This document shows, piece after piece, positions 58,701 to 64,000 of a stretch of 64,000 nucleotides of DNA. This stretch comes from Lantana camara (lineage: Eukaryota; Streptophyta; Magnoliopsida; Lamiales; Verbenaceae), in assembly GCA_037501455.1 (NCBI GenBank), contig CM074856.1:53473001-53537000 (forward strand), given 5' to 3'. A program made the translations under genes and the position numbers. How positions within the stretch are numbered: the stretch's first letter is position 1; each line of letters opens with the position of its first letter. Under the pieces are notes generated by a model. The model was given only the letters and a program-made list of their open reading frames with translations, searched no databases and was not told where the DNA came from.

Positions 58701-61700
58701 TGGCTCCCGGCCCTCGTTGTATATTCTGAAAAACTCAGTTAACATTGTTCTTGAGTTTCTATCATCAGCCAACACATCTGAAATCGATTGATGACTATAA
58801 AATCGAACTTGTTGCCTGTTAGGAAGATGCACTTGTAATCGTACAACTGAGGGATATATCCTGCTCATTGGAAACTTGAATACTCTCCAAAAAGCCTCGG
58901 ACGCACATATCCATCTCCCATCAACATATTTGCTGATTTCATCATAATTAGGTCCTGGGCGAACCTCAAATACTACACAGTCTGGCCCTTTGTATACATA
59001 CTTGTACAATACTTCAAACTTTTAATGCTACTGCAGACCTCAACATTTATATGACAATCATATTTGAGCAGCAACCATTGGTTATATGGAACCACCCATC
59101 CATTATCAATAACAACATCCCCAACATCATCTAAAACTATAGATCTATTATCATTTCGACGTTGATAAACTGGATAGGAGTCATTACCTTTCCTAGTATG
59201 TTTTGCAAATTGCTTAGGAAACCCTTTTTTACAACTCCCATTCTTCATGCAGGGCGCGTTTGGTTTAGTATGTCCACATGGTCCATGTATCATGTGCTTA
59301 AGGACAACCACATATAACTCAGGCTCTTCATCTTGTTTTGGTATTTCTTCCCGCACTATATTATCATAATCACCAGGATTGTTCAACTTGTCATCCTCGT
59401 CGAAAATTACCAACATGTGTACATGTGGTAATCCTCGTTTCTGAAATTCAATGACATGTACATGTGCAATAACTTTCCCAATCACTCCTTTGTGAATAAT
59501 ATCTTCTTTCAATTCTTCACATTTTGCCCGAAAAATTCGGGTTAGTAAATCAGGACGGTCTTGCGCCGTCTGTCCTGGGAGTATTTCTCTTTTTATCTCT
59601 TCCCATGAAGGGTTACACGTCATTGTAACAAATATATCGGGCTTTCCAAATTTTTGTACTATTGCCATAGCATCCTGGTACCGTTGGTACATATCGCGAG
59701 GACTTCCAACAAATGATGATGGTAAGATTGTACGTCGTCCGACATTTCCTGAGAATAATTTATTGGGTTTTTTATTAAAACATTATTATGTCTATAAAAC
59801 AGTATAGATAAAAACTTAATAGTTTAAATATATAATTTATTTAAAGCTTACCTACATCATTTTTACCCGCATCCATACAATCTTGTAGTCCCTCGTACAA
59901 CTCCGCGCGTATTTCACTTTGATGAAATCTTATCCAGCGTAATTTTTTAGTCTCTATCTTGACATAATTGTCAACAACATATTGTTGCAATAAACGACCC
60001 CCATGCAGTAAAATCGATGGGATAGCACCACGAATCTAAAGAAAAAATACCAAAAAAAGTCAAGATTTGTCAAAATTTTTATTTTATTTTTTTAAAAACT
60101 TTCAGATGAGTAGAACTACCTGTAACAAATATGCATAGTAGTCACAACATGTGACCCTATTTCCTTGGAATGAACGAAAATCATTATCCCAACCATATGT
60201 TCCGTAAGGCAGAAAAAGTGGATATTGAAGTGGATCATAATAACCCGTGTATTCTTTTATGTTCATAAGTTGGCCTGCAACTGTTTGAACAACTATATCA
60301 CGATGATCTGTTTCCATTGATTCTTCTCCTCCAACCAAGACTGCTGCTACTTGCGAGGCGGTTGGTAGAGTATATTGCAAATTAGGAGAAGGTTTTTCTT
60401 TAATTAGCAACCTACAATCACCAATATCTGATCGTTGACCAAGTTGGCGCAGTGTTTTGACAAATGGATTGTAGCTATCTAAAATACGTTTAATTTTCTC
60501 AATTATAGCTCTGTCTAGGCCACCATTTTCTTGTAATCGGTTTTCTAGCTCGTGCTCTGTATCATAGATGAACAACTGTATATACCTTGGTCGAATTCCA
60601 GGAGGAGGCAATAAAGAACCAATTCTATGATATATTACACCATGGGCCCTAAAAGTATAAATTCTATGATCAAATGGAGCTAAATTTTCATCTAGAGATA
60701 CCCCCATAGAAGTAAATGAAAATACGTGATTATAAGCACGTATATTCTGCCTAAATGAACGCCCTTCCGAAGACTGATTCACGAAAAGATCCATTAGCTC
60801 CACAGGAACAGGTATTTCGGGCAACCTTATCCTTCCTCCGTTGCAGCAAAAGTTTCTTGTTTCCCGACGAAACAACTTAGCGTGACAATGAGAGCACATC
60901 GTGGAAGGAGGGAGTTGTAATCTCAACACATGACGTGCTGGATAACAACTTCGTGCACAATTATGAAAATTGTTACTTCTAGCTGCATTGATATATGTTG
61001 TCAAGCTAGTATCTTGTTCATCATCGATAGATAATGGAAATAAGAATAAGAAATAAATATCTCGTATCATTAAAAATTAAAATATATTACATACCTATTC
61101 TATTAGGTGGTGGAGCAATTGAGGTTGACGCCTCTTCATGATAAGTAGAAATTGAGCCAAAATTTGGTAAAGGAATTGGATGAATAGAAACATTTGCATT
61201 ATTTCTATTTGAAACATCACATGTTAAAAATAAAAAATCTCATGTTTAAATTTAATGATTTTACATGCTATGACATCTAGTTACCCCAAAAATGCATATT
61301 GCAATGAAGTATTTAATAACCTGATGTTGGCATATCAGATTCAATAGGATGGTCTGAATTAGTTAGACGAACTTCTCTCTGATTTCTATTAGAGTTGTTT
61401 CCCTCTGCATAGTAACATAATATATCAAGATCATTGTAAGTTGTAGATAAAAAAAGAAATTTGAAATATAATATAGGAAATTTATGGTTTTGTAGATATT
61501 TCAATTTTTATTAATAAAAATAAAAATAAACTTTAAAATGGGATATATATTGAAACCATGAGCAGTTTTACTAGATTTTGGAAATGCATAATCTTAACCT
61601 TGAATAGAGACGTTTCCTCTTCGAAGGTGGTACAAATAACGTCTTCTTGCAAAGTGGGCTTCATGTTCTTCAGGAGTTCTTGATGCTCTTGTTTCTCTTG

Positions 61701-61860
61701 CCCGGATGCGATCTAATTCTCTTCTTCGTTCACGATTGACCTGTTGTGAAGCATCTGATTCATTTCTTTGCCTAGCACGTATACGATTTCTTTGACGTAT
61801 AAGCTCTATTTCCATTTCTGAATCTTGTCTTTCCATTTTCAGAAGCTCGTCAATAATTTT
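55752..61860 (-). mobile_element. Autonomous-type Helitron, 3' end at 55752, 5' end not found
   Basis: Read on the minus strand, the 3' end is hairpin GCACGC-AGGGACG-GCGTGC (55782-55764), eight bases, then CTAG, then a host T (A at 55751). This matches the canonical Helitron end (hairpin, CTRR, insertion between A and T). The RepHel gene is at 61836-56637. A typical 5' TC end beyond 61836 was not recognised; the element may reach well past 62 kb. 55783-56636 is AT-rich 3' non-coding sequence, with a second GCGCGCAAAAATAATTT-like copy near 56200 of the words beside the terminal hairpin. Confidence 0.85.
56637..61836 (-). pseudogene. Helitron RepHel gene (Rep nuclease + PIF1-type helicase), frameshifted and with one stop
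   Basis: Several exons. A basic Arg-rich N-terminus is at 61836 to about 61600. Short exons lie near 61404-61321 and 61212-61096. A zinc-finger/Rep N-terminal exon is at about 61030-60120 (CSHCHAKLFRRETRNFCCNGG, then YPLFLPYGTYGWD). Exons near 60036-59855 and from 59752 follow. The HUH nuclease motif is in FQKRGLPHVHMLVIF (about 59430). A one-base loss near 59015 falls in the two-tyrosine motif before YKYVYKGPD. The helicase shows Walker A GPGGTGKT (about 57995), Walker B IIWDEAP (about 57760), GGDFRQVLPVV, NKSQGQTI and YVALSRG. An in-frame TAA at 57597-57599 breaks it before NASIVQSPIW. Only these two breaks were noticed, so it died recently. It acts in rolling-circle transposition. Confidence 0.88.
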
Positions 61861-63208
61861 GTAAAACTATAGATGAAGAAAAAGAGTACATCAAGAAATT
61901 TGTACTCTTGTAGATGGAGAAACAGAGCTCAAATTGTAAGAAGATATCACAGAGCCCATCAATAAATTTATACTCCCGTATGTGGAAAAACGAAGCTCAA
62001 ATTTTAAGAAGATATTACTTATTGATGTCTAGAGATTTTTAAGGTTGTTTTTATACTTTGATGAGGTTGGATTTTACTGTATTTGAGTTATGAGAACGGT
62101 TATTTGTTTGGCTTAAGAATATGATAATCATTTCTAAAGAAAAAGGATGTTGGTATAATTACGTTATAATCAGACAACAATAACACCACCACCCCAAAAA
62201 AAAAAAAAAACATCAAGGCACACAGTTCATGTAGCATATTTTATATTTATCCATACTAAAAATATACATGTACTTACATTTTAACTACCACCGAAGCATA
62301 CTTCGATTTTTAAAATATGGTTATCATTTTATATCTAAGTAGACAAATAATAATAACAATAATAATAATATTACAACACTCCAGCTAATTAATTCAATAC
62401 AATTAAAAGTTGATGGTTAGCTACATCTAAATATTAATATAAACATTAGAAATTCATAATATCTCAAATGTATTTAATGGAACAGTCTAAAATTTTGTCA
62501 TCCGGAACTAAGATGTGCTCTTCAAATTTAATGCTCTTTGTCCATTCTTGGAATAAGTTTTCGAAGATAAAAATATCTGGAAAAAAAAAAACCGAAAACA
62601 ATTCAGTGAAGTATAGAGTCGTATGTAACCCAGCCACAAAGTACAGATGATTAAGCAAGTCCATTTTTCAGCCACAAATCATAGACAATTAAGCATAATC
62701 ATGTTCGTTAGCGCTTCAAACTACCTAGTATGCAAACATAAGATGTATAGACACTCAGTAATTGGAAGACAGTTTCGTACGCATTAATCTTCAGTCCGGC
62801 AATTAATCAAACATAATACAAACAATTTCTCTTAAGTAATCCAAAATTAAACGTAAATATTTATTTATCCTACTATAACGTTAAGCCCGCAGTTAATCAA
62901 GTTCATGACCAAAATCACTCAGTTCTGTGTTAGATTTCTGGCCCTTCCGATCAAATTTGGCGGATAAGCTTAAATAAAGAATTAAACAAAAGAATCAGAA
63001 AAATCAAAAATTGTGATTTGTAGCGCAAAGACTTAACGAATGATATTCGGACAAAATACACCAACATGATAAAATAGGAATGGAAAGGCCTACCAACAAC
63101 CAATAGAAAATATGAACAGATGTGTGTGTAGTCCCTAATTAATCTTAATATAACAAAAACACATAAAAAAACACAAAAATATATACAAATAAAAAGAAAC
63201 GCAGTATC
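61861..63208. other. AT-rich stretch without recognised genes
   Basis: It contains poly(A) runs near 62197 and 62581, an AAT-rich run near 62346-62372 and no open frame that I can support. Some or all of it may be the Helitron's 5' non-coding part. Confidence 0.6.
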
Positions 63209-63818
63209 TATACTATATAAAATGTGGGCTGACTGAATTGGATGTATATTTTGTGTGTTTTAAAATCCTATTAAAAGTAATTATGGGTATATTCACTTAT
63301 TAACCATAAGTGTTGTCAGATTTACTTAAAAAATGAAATTTTAACAAAGATTAAAAATGTCCGAGCGATGCAACCGAAATCACATTGTCTCAAAAAAAAC
63401 AAAAAAAAAAAAAAAAAAAACCTCCAAAGTATATAAGCTGCGGTAAATTTGTATGGACTCGTGCGATGCTTTTGAAAAAACCTCCAAAGTATTTAAGCTG
63501 CGGTAAAATTGTCCCAATAGGTCATGTAGAAAATAGACTTTATTTATATAAAGCTCCTCCTAGTTGTTATTTACTTCTGGAAGAATCTCACAATAATATA
63601 TGATTTATTTTCCTTGCTCTTTGGATATGTATGCATAACTCCTTTAAAGCGAATTTATTGTGTAGGGATAAACCATGACAATAATATTTGATTTATTAAG
63701 ACTGTTCTTAGGATATGTGTGCATAACTCTTATAAAGCGATTTTAATGTGCAGTGCTTAAACGTGACATATGTACAATTAAGTAATCCTTAAGAGTTATG
63801 CCGTATGCGTAAGCCTAG
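63209..63818 (+). mobile_element. Candidate non-autonomous Helitron, 5' end TCTATACTATATAAAATG
   Basis: After an A at 63208, the sequence TCTATACTATATAAAATGTG closely resembles plant Helitron 5' ends. A possible 3' end is CTAG followed by T near 63814-63818, preceded by a weak hairpin TTATGC-CGTAT-GCGTAA. That end is uncertain because the hairpin lies only two bases from CTAG. There is no coding sequence. The 63385-63603 frame comes from tandem duplications. Confidence 0.4.
63421..63770. repeat. Two short direct duplications
   Basis: CCTCCAAAGTATATAAGCTG at 63421 recurs with one change at 63481 (60-bp period, including GCGGTAAA). Further right, a unit of about 90 bp with GGATATGTRTGCATAACTC and AAAGCGA occurs near 63625 and again near 63712. 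Both are imperfect. The remaining sequence to 64000 shows nothing I can assign. Confidence 0.8.
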
Positions 63819-64000
63819 TTCTCAAAATCAAATCTTCCGATGTAATAGCAACAATTCCATGATTGAAACACATGACCCAATAAATTGAGAAAAAGGAACA
63901 GGGAAAAACCTGAGTGGCGTTTTGTTTGTAGGAAATTTACCTTGAGGAAGAGCAGGGGCAGAGTGGTGAAGGGATAAAGATCGAAGGTTGTAGCTGGTGA

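Overview
This window is repeat-dominated nuclear DNA of a flowering plant, most likely a eudicot. The evidence is AT-rich sequence, nested LTR retrotransposons (one with an initiator-Met-tRNA primer site), an RNase H-bearing LINE, a Helitron with a Rep/PIF1-type protein, and a plant-specific ankyrin/PGG-domain gene with GT-AG introns. I cannot name the species.

The dominant feature is a near-perfect large direct duplication. Positions 1-23304 recur at 29420-52724 with about ten single-base differences plus length changes in one TA repeat, one CA repeat and one poly(A). With the 6.1 kb between them (23305-29419) this fits a tandem repeat of about 29.42 kb whose first copy is cut by the window's left edge. 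The copies stop matching at 23304/52724, inside a LINE. A real recent tandem duplication and an assembly (haplotype) duplication both fit.

Layout of one unit, using copy-1 coordinates; add 29419 up to the TA repeat, 29425 from there to the poly(A) near 19580, 29422 to the CA repeat near 21020, and 29420 after it. A decayed Ty3/gypsy (probably Tat-lineage) element begins at 28181 and continues through integrase remnants at 1-1360. It has degenerate tandem repeats at about 1561-1800 and a split antisense gene at 9037-2265 with its own TATA box. Two LTR-type insertions interrupt the antisense gene: a probable one at about 3650-5750, and a certain 2026-bp solo LTR at 6522-8547 with TSD GTTGA. Next come a CACTA-like end, a TA microsatellite, and an ankyrin/PGG pseudogene (10242-14419) containing a probable 645-bp solo LTR. 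A 2.6 kb foldback of degenerate repeats (14427-17049) follows, then a 42-bp minisatellite (17065-18549) and a small two-exon gene on the minus strand (18711-19189). The unit ends in a 2.8 kb solo LTR with TSD TCTTT, interrupted by a 5'-truncated LINE with TSD ACTTAGAGTT. The segment 23305-28180 is a minus-strand LTR retrotransposon end (LTR, primer site, start of the internal region) inserted into the gypsy reverse transcriptase.

To the right of the duplication the LINE and its host solo LTR are completed (to 55162). A truncated LTR of the same broad family follows (55255-55751). It is interrupted by a minus-strand Helitron whose 3' end (CTAG plus hairpin) is at 55752 and whose RepHel gene (61836-56637) is broken by one frameshift and one stop. 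The last 2 kb is AT-rich, with a second Helitron-like 5' end at 63209.

Most coding sequence belongs to transposons and is broken. The only probably intact gene is the small two-exon gene, present twice.
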